Origin: Lachnospiraceae bacterium
Lineage (GTDB): Bacteria > Bacillota > Clostridia > Lachnospirales > Lachnospiraceae
DNA length: 64,000 nt
Reading direction: 5' to 3'
NCBI GenBank assembly: GCA_015056725.1
Contig: SVFS01000003.1
Span: 1 to 64,000, forward strand
The notes below the pieces were generated by a model. It did no database searches, had not been told where the DNA came from, and saw nothing but the letters and a program-made list of their open reading frames with translations. The position numbers and the translations under genes were made by a program. This document shows, piece after piece, positions 16,651 to 26,300 of the stretch (its first letter is position 1; every line of letters starts with the position of its first letter).

Positions 16651-19308
16651 TTAATATTCATTTCGGACACTTTCCAAGAAAAACTTAGCTATTTGACAAA
16701 GTTCTCTTGCTGAAACTTTTTCTTCGTTTTCGCGTAGTCCATATTTTTCTTCTATTTGCTCAGATATCTTTTCCAGTAGCAAAAATGCTTTTTCTGACCT
16801 GTACTGTAATGTATTCGTAAAATTACCCTCTGCGTCAAAAGAATATCCTACTTTCACATATCCGTATTCTTCTAAGTCCATTTCAATTTCAACAGAAGGA
16901 TTTTCGCCGGTATGTTTTACATGTACATTCATCACGGTATATGCATCCTCTATCTTTACCGGAATCTGATAATAAGATTTTTGGGATAATGATGCAGACA
17001 GTCTGATTTGCTTATACATGCTCTGCATTGCTCTTACATCCACTACTGAATTTTCCGGATTTGTCATTATCTTCTGAAGCATATCCGCAGTATATTTTTC
17101 CAAACGTGAAAAACGATTTCTCAGGCTGTCCTCATCCGTCATTGCATCCGTAATTTCATCACAGTAACGTTCAAACTCTTTTTCGTTGTCTTTTTTCGCA
17201 AGTTCTTTGTATACACCTGCTGCATCACTTATCATGTTGCTTGTACTGATTAAATTAGAAATGGTTATCGGCTGCTGGAACTGTTCTAAGAAAGAAACCG
17301 ACTTTTCTGTTGCAAAAGCCTTTTGAATCTGTTCCGTAATAGACTTGCCGATTTCCTTTTTATCCACTCCCGCAAAACTATCATCCAAAAGATAATCCAT
17401 CTGTCCACGTTTATCAGAACGTACTGCCGCCAACAAATTCTCTAATGTCAATTCTGCTGAGCTTGCCATGACATACCCCGTTGCTGCTCCGTCAGACTTC
17501 TCAACCTGATGCATAAGACGGTATATCCCGATAAAGCTTTCCCGTTCCTCTTTTGTAATATCTCCCGACTTCTCTAGCTTCTGTAAAAAACGTGCATAGC
17601 TGTCAGAAGTTTCTACAAAGCTTCTTTCTATCGTCTGAAGATACGCATCTAACTCCGTAATATCCGTATGAAGTACATCTACGCCATCCCGAATCATTTG
17701 TAAAACCCGGCCGGGCTTCATCCGTTCAAACAATTGCTGTACTTTTTCATCCGTTTCTGACGCCCTCTGCAGATTTTCTTCTGTTATTTCGATATTATTG
17801 TATCCTAAAATCCGAACAGCTCTGCGGTTTTCCTCAGACGGCTCTTTCCCCATATCTGCTAAGATATCATCCACATTTCGGAATGCTTTTTTAATAGAGT
17901 CTCCCATATCTGCCCTTGGCATGGTCTGCAACTCTTCATACTTTTGTGTTACCTTATTATAATCCTTCTGCAGCGGCTCATATACTTCGCCCGATTCGGC
18001 ATAACCTTTCTGCAGTTCAGTTCCTTTCGCATGAAGACTTTCAATGGTAAACGCAATTTCCCTGGTAATTGCATATCCCAGTACCTGCATTGGCATGGTC
18101 TGCAATTCCTGCATTTTCTCTGTAATACTGCTCACTTCAGAAATTGCCATCTCTGCAAGTTCCGAGGTTGCCTGTTCTAATTCTCCTAAAAGCTCCTGCA
18201 TTGGAACCACATCAATCTGAATGCCTTTTCTCAGCAGACGCAGATTTGTTTCCAAAGACATATGTAATCGTACTTCTTCAATCGCTTTTCTTGCTTGCAG
18301 AAATTTTGCATCATCGTATCTTCCATATGCAAATCCAACTCTTTTATGCGCCAATTGTAAGTTTTTTAAATGAATCGGCTTTCCTTCTTCTACAAGAACT
18401 TTTACATCATCCTCCGTAACTTCTGCCACTTCTTCCATAATACGTGCTGCCTGCTCGTATATTGACTCTGTCTGTGCCAGATTTACTTCCGAAGCTTTAT
18501 TTCCTCTTGAAAGTCCTTTTTCAATTCTTCGTACAAGCTCCTCTGCATCTATCGGCTGCTTGAACTCTTCTAATTGCTGATACAGCAGAAGCGTTTTTTC
18601 AGTCAGCGGAATATCATGTTCCATAATATATTTTGCCGCTTCCTGATGTTCTTTGGTCACTTCCAGACCTGCCGACTCTATTACCTGATTCATCTGTTTT
18701 ACAAACGCATCATCACCCATATTCAATGCAGGTATTTCCGAAAAGCTGCGATAATCTTTGCCCGCTGAATACGTAGCTTTATAAATATTTTCTACTGTCG
18801 GCTCCAATTCATTCTTCAGCATATATGCAAATGCAGGCTCTTCCAATCCTTTTTCAAGCGCCTGCGCATATGTTACACTTCCTAAGATATCTTTTAATGT
18901 CTCGGAATCCACACTATCTGTATAACCTTCGATTTCTGCCCCCGCTTTTGCAAGCTCCACCTTAATCTGATCGAGAATGGTAACGGAAGTTTCTATATCC
19001 ATATCCGAAACCTGATAGCCATCTCCCATCATTTTTGCAAAATCTTCTTCGGAAGCAGTATTTGACATAACCGCCATATACATCTTTTGCAAGTCCTGAC
19101 TTGGAAGTCCCATCTTTGTCGCCAGTTCATCCATAGTCATTCTCTCTTTCTGATAAGTTCCCGGCTGTATCGCTTGATTTCCGGAAAGATCCAGCAGAAA
19201 GCTTCCCATCGCCTCAGCAGAAGATTTGCTTTTTTCACTACGTTCGCCCTGTTCGGATTGTTTCATGCTATTTATTTTTTCATATGCAGTATCATTTGTA
19301 ATTTTCAT
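16651..19308 (-). CDS. DUF6240 family protein, flagellar neighbourhood
   Basis: Long helical ORF; start placed at MKITNDTAYEKINSM after GGGATAGG; adjacent to flagellin. Confidence 0.7.
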   Translation of the reverse strand: MKITNDTAYEKINSMKQSEQGERSEKSKSSAEAMGSFLLDLSGNQAIQPGTYQKERMTMDELATKMGLPSQDLQKMYMAVMSNTASEEDFAKMMGDGYQVSDMDIETSVTILDQIKVELAKAGAEIEGYTDSVDSETLKDILGSVTYAQALEKGLEEPAFAYMLKNELEPTVENIYKATYSAGKDYRSFSEIPALNMGDDAFVKQMNQVIESAGLEVTKEHQEAAKYIMEHDIPLTEKTLLLYQQLEEFKQPIDAEELVRRIEKGLSRGNKASEVNLAQTESIYEQAARIMEEVAEVTEDDVKVLVEEGKPIHLKNLQLAHKRVGFAYGRYDDAKFLQARKAIEEVRLHMSLETNLRLLRKGIQIDVVPMQELLGELEQATSELAEMAISEVSSITEKMQELQTMPMQVLGYAITREIAFTIESLHAKGTELQKGYAESGEVYEPLQKDYNKVTQKYEELQTMPRADMGDSIKKAFRNVDDILADMGKEPSEENRRAVRILGYNNIEITEENLQRASETDEKVQQLFERMKPGRVLQMIRDGVDVLHTDITELDAYLQTIERSFVETSDSYARFLQKLEKSGDITKEERESFIGIYRLMHQVEKSDGAATGYVMASSAELTLENLLAAVRSDKRGQMDYLLDDSFAGVDKKEIGKSITEQIQKAFATEKSVSFLEQFQQPITISNLISTSNMISDAAGVYKELAKKDNEKEFERYCDEITDAMTDEDSLRNRFSRLEKYTADMLQKIMTNPENSVVDVRAMQSMYKQIRLSASLSQKSYYQIPVKIEDAYTVMNVHVKHTGENPSVEIEMDLEEYGYVKVGYSFDAEGNFTNTLQYRSEKAFLLLEKISEQIEEKYGLRENEEKVSARELCQIAKFFLESVRNEY

Positions 19309-19328
19309 ATATGTCCTATCCCCTATCA

Positions 19329-19450
19329 AGACAAATTTCCAACATGCTCCGCATGTCGCCGTGTCTTCGATTTATAAATAAATCGAGACAAATTTCCAAC
19401 ATGCTCCGCATGTCGCCGTGTCTTCGATTTATAAATAAATCGAGACAAAT
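19329..19450. repeat. 57-bp tandem direct repeat, about 2.1 copies, with internal palindromes
   Basis: AGACAAATTTCCAACATGCTCCGCATGTCGCCGTGTCTTCGATTTATAAATAAATCG at 19329 and 19386, partial at 19443. Confidence 0.95.
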
Positions 19451-19451
19451 A

Positions 19452-19482
19452 AAAGAGTACATGTCTCCACGTACTCTTTATT
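19452..19482 (-). terminator. Terminator downstream of glgB
   Basis: AAAGAGTAC...GTACTCTTT inverted repeat just past the glgB stop. Confidence 0.6.
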
Positions 19483-19512
19483 TCGGCATATTATTCTATT
19501 TTCTGAAGATAT

Positions 19513-21426
19513 TTAGAACTCAAAAACTGCTGCCCCATATGGTGGTAAATCGAAACTAATGGAATACTCCTTAAAATTACAAGCCACTTTCTCTGCCGTA
19601 ATTTCTTTTTTAATCGCATGTCCGTTTCCGCCAAAACGTTCTTCGTCACTATTTAATATCAGTTTATATTTTCCTTTTGCAGGTACACCGACGCGATATT
19701 TTTCCCATGCCATCGGTGTCATATTAATTACAAACAATAATGACTTTTTACCATCTTTTGATTTTCGTACAAAGCTGTATGTACTTCTATCGGAATCATC
19801 GGCATTCATCCATTCAAAGCCTGCCCAGTCATTATCAATCTGCCATAAACAAGGATATGCCTTATACAGATGTAAAAGCTCTTTCACATATTCATGCATT
19901 CCCTTATTAAGCTCTTCGCCCAGAAGGAACCAGTCAAGCTCTCTGGCTTCACTCCACTCTCTTTCCTGTGCAAAATCCTGTCCCATGAAAAGAAGCTTCT
20001 TGCCTGAATGACCGAACATAAACGTATAGCCGTTTCGGAGATTCGCATATTTATCCACCTGATAGCCCGGCATTTTATTTACCATAGAACATTTCAAATG
20101 AACTACCTCATCATGTGATAATGGCAATATATAATTCTCACTACTGTTATATGACATTGCAAATGTCATCGCATAGTGATTATTTTTTCTGAAATAAGGA
20201 TCTAATTTCATGTACTCGCAGAAATCATGCATCCAACCCATGTTCCACTTGAAAGTAAATCCAAGGCCATCGTCCTCTACATTTCCTGTTACTTTTGGCC
20301 ATGCCGTGGATTCTTCTGCTATTGTTACAAATCCCGGATACATTCCTTTTACAACGGAATTCAAATGTTTGAAGAATTCAATTGCCTCCAAGTTTTGGTT
20401 GCCACCGTATTTATTGGCAACCCATTGTCCGTCTTTTTTTCCATAATCCAAATAAAGCATAGATGCTACCGCATCAACACGGATACCGTCAATATGGAAT
20501 TCACGAATCCAATACAATACATTTGCAATCAGGAAATTCTTCACTTCTGTCTTTCCATAATTGAAAATCTTTGTACCCCAGTCAGGATGTTCTCCGATTC
20601 TTGGGTCAGGATGTTCAAAAATGCACTGGCCATCGAAGCATCCAAGTCCATGAGCGTCCGTAGCAAAATGGGCCGGCACCCAATCAAGAATGACACCTAT
20701 GTCATTTTGATGGAGTTTATTGATTAGATACATAAAATCTTTTGGATTGCCATGTCTTGCTGTTGGTGCATAATACCCTGTTACCTGATAACCCCAGGAA
20801 CCGTCAAACGGATACTCTGCCACACCCATAAGTTCCACATGTGTATAGCCCATTTCTTTTAAATAATCTGTAATACGGTCTGCAAATTCACGATAATTAT
20901 AAAACCCATCCTCTGTTCCGTCAGGATGTTTCATCCATGAACCAATATGACACTCATATATCGACATTGGCTGTTCCAGCACATCCTGTTTTTCTCTCTT
21001 TGCAAGCCATTTTTTATCTGCCCAGTCAAAACCGTTTAAATCTGTTGTTTTTGAAGCATTTCCCGGTCTCATTTCTGCATAATTGGCAAATGGGTCTGCT
21101 TTGTATAAGCAATCTCCCTTGTCCGTCATAACAACATATTTATACATCTGGTTTTCTACAACACCCGGAACGAATCCGCCCCAAATACCACCATTACCAA
21201 GCTTCTGTAATGGATTGGCAGATTCACTCCATCCATTAAATTCACCTGCAACAGATACTTCTTTGGCGTTTGGAGCCCAAACAGCGAAATAGTATCCTTC
21301 CTGTTTATCCTCAATAGATTTATGCGCTCCTAATTTTTTGTAGATATCATAATGAGTTCCTTGTGCAAATAAGTACTGATCATCTTCGGAAATAAATACT
21401 TTTTCTATTTTTTGTCCTTTTGCCAT
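19513..21426 (-). CDS. glgB: 1,4-alpha-glucan branching enzyme
   Basis: YFAVWAPNAKEVSVAGEFNGW CBM48; DWVPAHFATDAHGLGCFDG, DGIRVDAVASMLYLDYG, LPLSHDEVVHLKCSM GH13 motifs. Confidence 0.97.
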   Translation of the reverse strand: MAKGQKIEKVFISEDDQYLFAQGTHYDIYKKLGAHKSIEDKQEGYYFAVWAPNAKEVSVAGEFNGWSESANPLQKLGNGGIWGGFVPGVVENQMYKYVVMTDKGDCLYKADPFANYAEMRPGNASKTTDLNGFDWADKKWLAKREKQDVLEQPMSIYECHIGSWMKHPDGTEDGFYNYREFADRITDYLKEMGYTHVELMGVAEYPFDGSWGYQVTGYYAPTARHGNPKDFMYLINKLHQNDIGVILDWVPAHFATDAHGLGCFDGQCIFEHPDPRIGEHPDWGTKIFNYGKTEVKNFLIANVLYWIREFHIDGIRVDAVASMLYLDYGKKDGQWVANKYGGNQNLEAIEFFKHLNSVVKGMYPGFVTIAEESTAWPKVTGNVEDDGLGFTFKWNMGWMHDFCEYMKLDPYFRKNNHYAMTFAMSYNSSENYILPLSHDEVVHLKCSMVNKMPGYQVDKYANLRNGYTFMFGHSGKKLLFMGQDFAQEREWSEARELDWFLLGEELNKGMHEYVKELLHLYKAYPCLWQIDNDWAGFEWMNADDSDRSTYSFVRKSKDGKKSLLFVINMTPMAWEKYRVGVPAKGKYKLILNSDEERFGGNGHAIKKEITAEKVACNFKEYSISFDLPPYGAAVFEF

Positions 21427-21457
21427 ATTAACCCCCTTCGGTAACCCCTACCGATTA

Positions 21458-24229
21458 TTAATAGTTGTAAAAGAAATCTTCCTCACGAAGAACTATCATA
21501 TCTTCACTGTCATATCGTTTTCCAAAAAGAATATCAAAGAAATGCTTTGGTGTCTTCTTGTCTGCATGTTCAATCGCTTCATTAATAATGGCTCGTACAT
21601 CGCCTTTATTTACAGCATGGTCAAGCGTCTGCATATCTGCAATTCGTGTATGTAATGCCAGCACACCCATTGCATCCATGCCATACTCTAAGTCGTACGC
21701 ATACTTTTTACCATAGGCCACAAGTGCATCGTCCGACATTGCTTCTACATCAAATCTGGCATTAAATGATTCTTTGAGTACACCGTATTTATGTAGCAAT
21801 GCATTAATTGCAATTTTAGTATCTACCAAAATAACAACCACGCCTCTGTTTTCATTTCGAAGTGCTTTCGCAAGACCTTCTACTGTTTCCTGACTTAACT
21901 TACCTGCTGCCTCTACAATAATCGCACCATTTTTCAGCTTGTCCACAACCTCTTGCGGATTCTTCTTATTAAGTGCTTCTGCTGTCAGTTTCGCCGCCTT
22001 TCCGGAGAAATTGCCATCCGACAATTGGAATTCACGTACGATATTTTTCGCAAACTTCATTGTTCCGGATTCCGCTTCGCCCGCAACAAGTACATTTCCT
22101 GTATGCGCTGCCAGACTCATATTATCCAACATGGATAGAAGTTGTTCTTTCGACTTCTGGGTAAATGTAAAGCTTCCGAACAATTCCTTTTCTTCTTCTG
22201 TCAGCTCTCTGTCATATACCGGTGTTTTATCACTCTTTATCGTTTTTGGCTCTGCCTCTTTTACAACAGGCTGTTCAATATCATCCGCTGCTTCTTCAAT
22301 AACCTTTTCTGCTTCTACGATTTCTTCCTCAGATGCTTCTTCTTCCAAAATTTCTTCTTCGACAACTTCTTCTGTCTCCGGAATCTCTTCCTCGACAGCT
22401 TCTTCTGTCTCCGGAATTTCTTCCTCGACAACTTCTTCTGTCTCCAAAATTTCTTCCTCGATAACCTCTTCTACATCAAAGATTTCTTCCTCAGAAAACT
22501 CTTCCGCATCGTCTGTCTCTTCTTCAATAAACTCTTCCGGGTAAGTTACTTCTTCATCAATAAGCTCATCTTCGGAAATCATTTCATCATCAGAAAATTC
22601 TTCTGCCGCAACAGCTTCCATATCTGCCATTGCTTCTATTACCTCATCATCAATGATATCAATTTCATCGACTTCGATAATTTCATCATTTTGCAGGCGT
22701 TCCAGCAATCCGCCTCGTGCGGCCTGATCAAATTCTGCAAAAATGTCACCTGTCTGATCAAGCACTCGTTGTTTTACATCTCTCTTTAACTGCTCTTCTT
22801 TTTCCTTTTTCCAGTTTTCCCATTCTGTCAAAATATCCTGAATGTTCAACTGACCGGTAATCTGTTTTTCAACCTGATTTCTTTCCGGAAGGAACAAGGA
22901 TAACTGTCCATCAGCCTCCTGAGACAGTACATCATCAAAACCGGATTTCTTAGCAAAATCTGTGGGCTGAAGTGTTTTTTCTTCCGGTGCTTTTAATATT
23001 CCTTCATTATTTGGAACAATTACTTTTTTAATGCTTGACTCTTCACTCGGCATTTCAAAAGTAGGTTTTGCCTCGACTGTTTTTTCAGGTTGCTTTTCTG
23101 CCTCTGTCTGCTGTGCCACTTCACTCATGTCTACCGTATTCGGATCTTCAAAGAAAATCTCTTCTGAATCCGGTATCTGAGGTACTTCCTGTGTTTCTTC
23201 GAGCATCGGTGCAAATATTTTTCTGGTAATCTCGTCTTCTAAGGAATCCTCTTCTTCTGCATCTTCTACAGCTTCTTCATCCTCTACAAGAACCATCATT
23301 TCTTCTGTACGATAACCGTCTTCGACTTCCGCATCATACGCACGCAAATCTTCGATTGTCACATCCGCATTCTGCCAAATCGGCTGACTTTCATCACCCA
23401 TCAGCTCAGCCATACTTTCTGCCAATGCTTTTTGAAGATTAATTGTATTATACGGACTATCGTCCATCGTCTTTACTTGTATCTCATCAATTTCCGAAGG
23501 ACCAAACTCTATTGTCGGTGCAAGCGTCGGGTCCATCTCCGTAACTTCTTTTGTCATGGCGGCTGATAAGTTTGGTATTACCTTTGTCTCGCCATTTTCC
23601 ATTTCATATGCAACTTCGCCATTATAAAGTGCCTGTTGCTTCGGAGTCAGCGGTTCATGAAGCATTTTAAGCTCCATTGCCTTACGCACATACTTGCCTT
23701 CTCCAAACCAAAGAATCATTTCGTCACATTCTTCTACACACTTTGTTGCAAAACCGATTCTGTGATACAAATATGCCAGCTCATATGACCATCTGTCTGT
23801 ATATTCTTCTTCTTTCAGCTTCTCTAAAACTTTTATTTGTTCATCCAGACTTACATCCTGTGCAACATACACCTTATATAACAAAACGTATCTTCTGCTG
23901 TCATCCGGTGCAATCTTGCAGAAATTCTTATAGTATTCCCATGCATTTACAATATCACCAAGCTTAATGTGAAGCTCCGTAAGTGCATAAACTATCATCC
24001 TGCTATCCGGTCGTTTTTCATCAGCAAGCTTCAAAAGTGCCATACTGTCTTCGTATCTTCGTACCATCTTATAAACATCACTAATCGTACAAAGCATTTT
24101 TACGCTCTTTACGCGTCGCCAGTCTATGGTATCAGCTATTTCCGCTGCCGCTTTATAATTTTTTTCTTCAACCAGTTCTAAAATTTCTTCTGATCTTACT
24201 TTGTATTCATATTTATCCAAGGTACTCAC
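21458..24229 (-). CDS. TPR-like N-terminus, acidic repeat linker, C-terminal AAA+-like domain protein
   Basis: 923 aa; TPR-like N-terminus; E-rich 11-aa repeats; C-terminal VLVAGEAESGTMKFAKNIVREF and VVVILVDTKIAINALL. Confidence 0.65.
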   Translation of the reverse strand: MSTLDKYEYKVRSEEILELVEEKNYKAAAEIADTIDWRRVKSVKMLCTISDVYKMVRRYEDSMALLKLADEKRPDSRMIVYALTELHIKLGDIVNAWEYYKNFCKIAPDDSRRYVLLYKVYVAQDVSLDEQIKVLEKLKEEEYTDRWSYELAYLYHRIGFATKCVEECDEMILWFGEGKYVRKAMELKMLHEPLTPKQQALYNGEVAYEMENGETKVIPNLSAAMTKEVTEMDPTLAPTIEFGPSEIDEIQVKTMDDSPYNTINLQKALAESMAELMGDESQPIWQNADVTIEDLRAYDAEVEDGYRTEEMMVLVEDEEAVEDAEEEDSLEDEITRKIFAPMLEETQEVPQIPDSEEIFFEDPNTVDMSEVAQQTEAEKQPEKTVEAKPTFEMPSEESSIKKVIVPNNEGILKAPEEKTLQPTDFAKKSGFDDVLSQEADGQLSLFLPERNQVEKQITGQLNIQDILTEWENWKKEKEEQLKRDVKQRVLDQTGDIFAEFDQAARGGLLERLQNDEIIEVDEIDIIDDEVIEAMADMEAVAAEEFSDDEMISEDELIDEEVTYPEEFIEEETDDAEEFSEEEIFDVEEVIEEEILETEEVVEEEIPETEEAVEEEIPETEEVVEEEILEEEASEEEIVEAEKVIEEAADDIEQPVVKEAEPKTIKSDKTPVYDRELTEEEKELFGSFTFTQKSKEQLLSMLDNMSLAAHTGNVLVAGEAESGTMKFAKNIVREFQLSDGNFSGKAAKLTAEALNKKNPQEVVDKLKNGAIIVEAAGKLSQETVEGLAKALRNENRGVVVILVDTKIAINALLHKYGVLKESFNARFDVEAMSDDALVAYGKKYAYDLEYGMDAMGVLALHTRIADMQTLDHAVNKGDVRAIINEAIEHADKKTPKHFFDILFGKRYDSEDMIVLREEDFFYNY
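22328..22493. repeat. 33-bp in-frame coding repeats (EEEIPETEEVV-type)
   Basis: ACAGCTTCTTCTGTCTCCGGAATTTCTTCCTCG unit repeated with drift. Confidence 0.85.
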
Positions 24230-24347
24230 CTCAACATGTCAGTGCTCTTAAAAAAGCACAAAATATCCCTATTTTCTATTTATAAAGTGTACCATAGTAG
24301 TAGCATTTAGTCAAAGCGATATCCACTAAATATAGTGGTTTGTTTCT

Positions 24348-25205
24348 CTATTTTTTCAAAATATTGCTAAGTAACGCAAATTTTTCTAACGTAAACGTCT
24401 CACCGCGGACGGTTTCCTTTTCGCCCATCTGTATCAGTGCATCCAAAATTTCTTCTTTTGTTAAGCCAAGGCCACCATGCAGCAGACCATTTACCAATGT
24501 CTTACGTCTCTGATTAAAAGATGCTCTGATTAGCGCAAACATAAATTCTGCGTCTTTTACATCAACCGGTTTCTCTTTATGGCGTGTAAGACGTATTACC
24601 GCGCTTCCCACATTAGGACGCGGCATAAAGCAATTCGGGGGCACATTTGCAACAATTTCAGGATGTGCATAATACTGGACTGCCAATGACAATGCTCCAT
24701 AGTCTTTTGTTCCCGGTCCAACCTGCATACGGTCTGCCACTTCTTTTTGTACCATAATGGTAATACTTTCAAGCGGAACTTTACTTTCAAACAATCCCAT
24801 AATGATTGGTGTAGTAATATAATAAGGCAGATTTGCCACTACTTTAATCGGACGGCCTCCGTTGTGCTTTTCTACCAGTGCCTCTATATCAACCTTCAAA
24901 ATATCATCATTTATTACCGTAACATTATTGTAAGCCGCCAGAGTCTCTCCAAGTATCGGTATCAAATTCTTATCGATTTCCACTGCGATAACTTCTCGTG
25001 CACTCTCTGCCAGATATTGTGTCATCGTTCCTATACCCGGTCCGATTTCCAGTACACAATCTTCTTCTGAAATATCTGCCGCACTTATGATACGTTCCAA
25101 TACAGATGTATCAATCAAGAAATTCTGTCCGAACTTCTTTTGAAAGTTAAAATGATATTTCTGTAAAATTTCTATTGTATTTCCGGGAATCCCTAATGAT
25201 GCCAT
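24348..25205 (-). CDS. rsmA: 16S rRNA (adenine1518/1519-N6) dimethyltransferase
   Basis: KFGQNFLIDTSVLERI, VLEIGPGIGTMTQYLAE, VANLPYYITTPIIM. Confidence 0.97.
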   Translation of the reverse strand: MASLGIPGNTIEILQKYHFNFQKKFGQNFLIDTSVLERIISAADISEEDCVLEIGPGIGTMTQYLAESAREVIAVEIDKNLIPILGETLAAYNNVTVINDDILKVDIEALVEKHNGGRPIKVVANLPYYITTPIIMGLFESKVPLESITIMVQKEVADRMQVGPGTKDYGALSLAVQYYAHPEIVANVPPNCFMPRPNVGSAVIRLTRHKEKPVDVKDAEFMFALIRASFNQRRKTLVNGLLHGGLGLTKEEILDALIQMGEKETVRGETFTLEKFALLSNILKK

Positions 25206-25231
25206 ATATTCTCCATTTCTTTACCACATTA

Positions 25232-26008
25232 CTAATATTTCTTATTTTTCAAAAACAACTCTATTGCGTTATTTCGCGTAATCTGAATAACTTCCTCTGT
25301 TGTAAGATTTTTTATTCTTGCAATCTCTTCTGCCACATAGCTCAAATAGTGGGAGTTGTTTCTTTTCCCTCTATATGGAACCGGTGCAAGATACGGACTG
25401 TCGGTTTCCAATAAAATCGCATCCATCGGAAGGTACTCTACTACTTCGCGGAGTTTCTTTCCATTTGCAAAAGTAATCACTCCGCCAATTCCAAAATGAT
25501 AACCCATATTTAAAAATTCTCTGGCTGTTTCTTTCGTATAAGAAAAACAATGAATCACACCGCCTTTTTTAATAGCCGGTTCTGTCTTCATAATATCAAT
25601 CGTATCTTTTGCCGCATCTCTGGAATGAATCACAACAGGTAAATTTACTTCATTTGCCAAGTGCAATTGACGCACAAACCACTTTTTCTGTATTTCTCTT
25701 TCAGGCGTATCCCAATAATAATCCAGACCGATTTCGCCAACTGCTACTGCCTTTTCATGTGAGCAGGCTTTTTGGATTCTGTCAAAATTCTCTTCATTTA
25801 GCTCAGCCGTATCGCTGGGATGCACACCTGCTGCCGCATATACATACGGATATTTTTCTGCCAGTGCTATGGAACTTTCCGTAGAAGAAAGACTTGCACC
25901 AATATTAATTACATACTCAATTCCCTTTTCCGGAAAACTGCCAAGCAATTCATCCCTATCTTCATTAAATGCTTCATCATCATAATGAGCATGACTCTCA
26001 AATATCAT
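25232..26008 (-). CDS. TatD family DNase/hydrolase
   Basis: ESHAHYDDEAF, AVGEIGLDYYWD, GVIHCFSYTKETA, LLETDSPYLAPVPYRGKRN. Confidence 0.95.
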   Translation of the reverse strand: MIFESHAHYDDEAFNEDRDELLGSFPEKGIEYVINIGASLSSTESSIALAEKYPYVYAAAGVHPSDTAELNEENFDRIQKACSHEKAVAVGEIGLDYYWDTPEREIQKKWFVRQLHLANEVNLPVVIHSRDAAKDTIDIMKTEPAIKKGGVIHCFSYTKETAREFLNMGYHFGIGGVITFANGKKLREVVEYLPMDAILLETDSPYLAPVPYRGKRNNSHYLSYVAEEIARIKNLTTEEVIQITRNNAIELFLKNKKY

Positions 26009-26077
26009 TTCTTAATTCCTTTTCTATTTTAATTAGAAAACTTCCTGCATTTTGCAAGGTTTTTATAAAAAAAGTGC

Positions 26078-26106
26078 TTGCAAACTCCAAAACATTATAC
26101 TATAAT
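26078..26106 (+). promoter_or_regulatory. tRNA-Lys promoter
   Basis: TTGCAA-17-TATAAT. Confidence 0.75.
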
Positions 26107-26128
26107 CATTCTTGCGTTGTAAATATGC

Positions 26129-26201
26129 GCACCATTAGCTCAGTTGGTAGAGCAGTAGACTCTTAATCTATTTGTCCAGGGTTCGAGTCCCTGATGGTGC
26201 A
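26129..26201 (+). tRNA. tRNA-Lys (CTT)
   Basis: GCACCATTAGCTCAGTTGGTAGAGC...GACTCTTAATC...GGTTCGAGTCCCTGATGGTGCA. Confidence 0.95.
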
Positions 26202-26204
26202 TCG

Positions 26205-26248
26205 AAACACTGTTTTTGCGAAACTATTCGCGGGGATGGTGTTTTTTT
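26205..26248 (+). terminator. Terminator after tRNA-Lys
   Basis: AACAC...GCGAA/TTCGC...GTGTT then TTTTTTT. Confidence 0.65.
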
Positions 26249-26300
26249 GTTATACTAAGCTTACAAATCCTTTATATACGTCAACAAAAGGAGGTTATCT

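Noticed and set aside
19329-19450. Possible CRISPR array
   Set aside because: Units are contiguous tandem copies with no unique spacers and no cas genes nearby.
19311-19559. Plus-strand 82-aa ORF with repeated SRQISNMLRMSPCLRFINK
   Set aside because: Created by translating the 57-bp palindromic tandem repeat; no RBS, repeat explains the periodicity.
20227-20727. 166-aa plus-strand ORF
   Set aside because: Antisense to glgB catalytic region.
21939-22789. Long plus-strand ORFs rich in Ser/Phe (201 aa and 215 aa)
   Set aside because: Antisense to the Glu-rich repeat region (GAA/GAG reversed gives TTC/CTC); compositional artefact.
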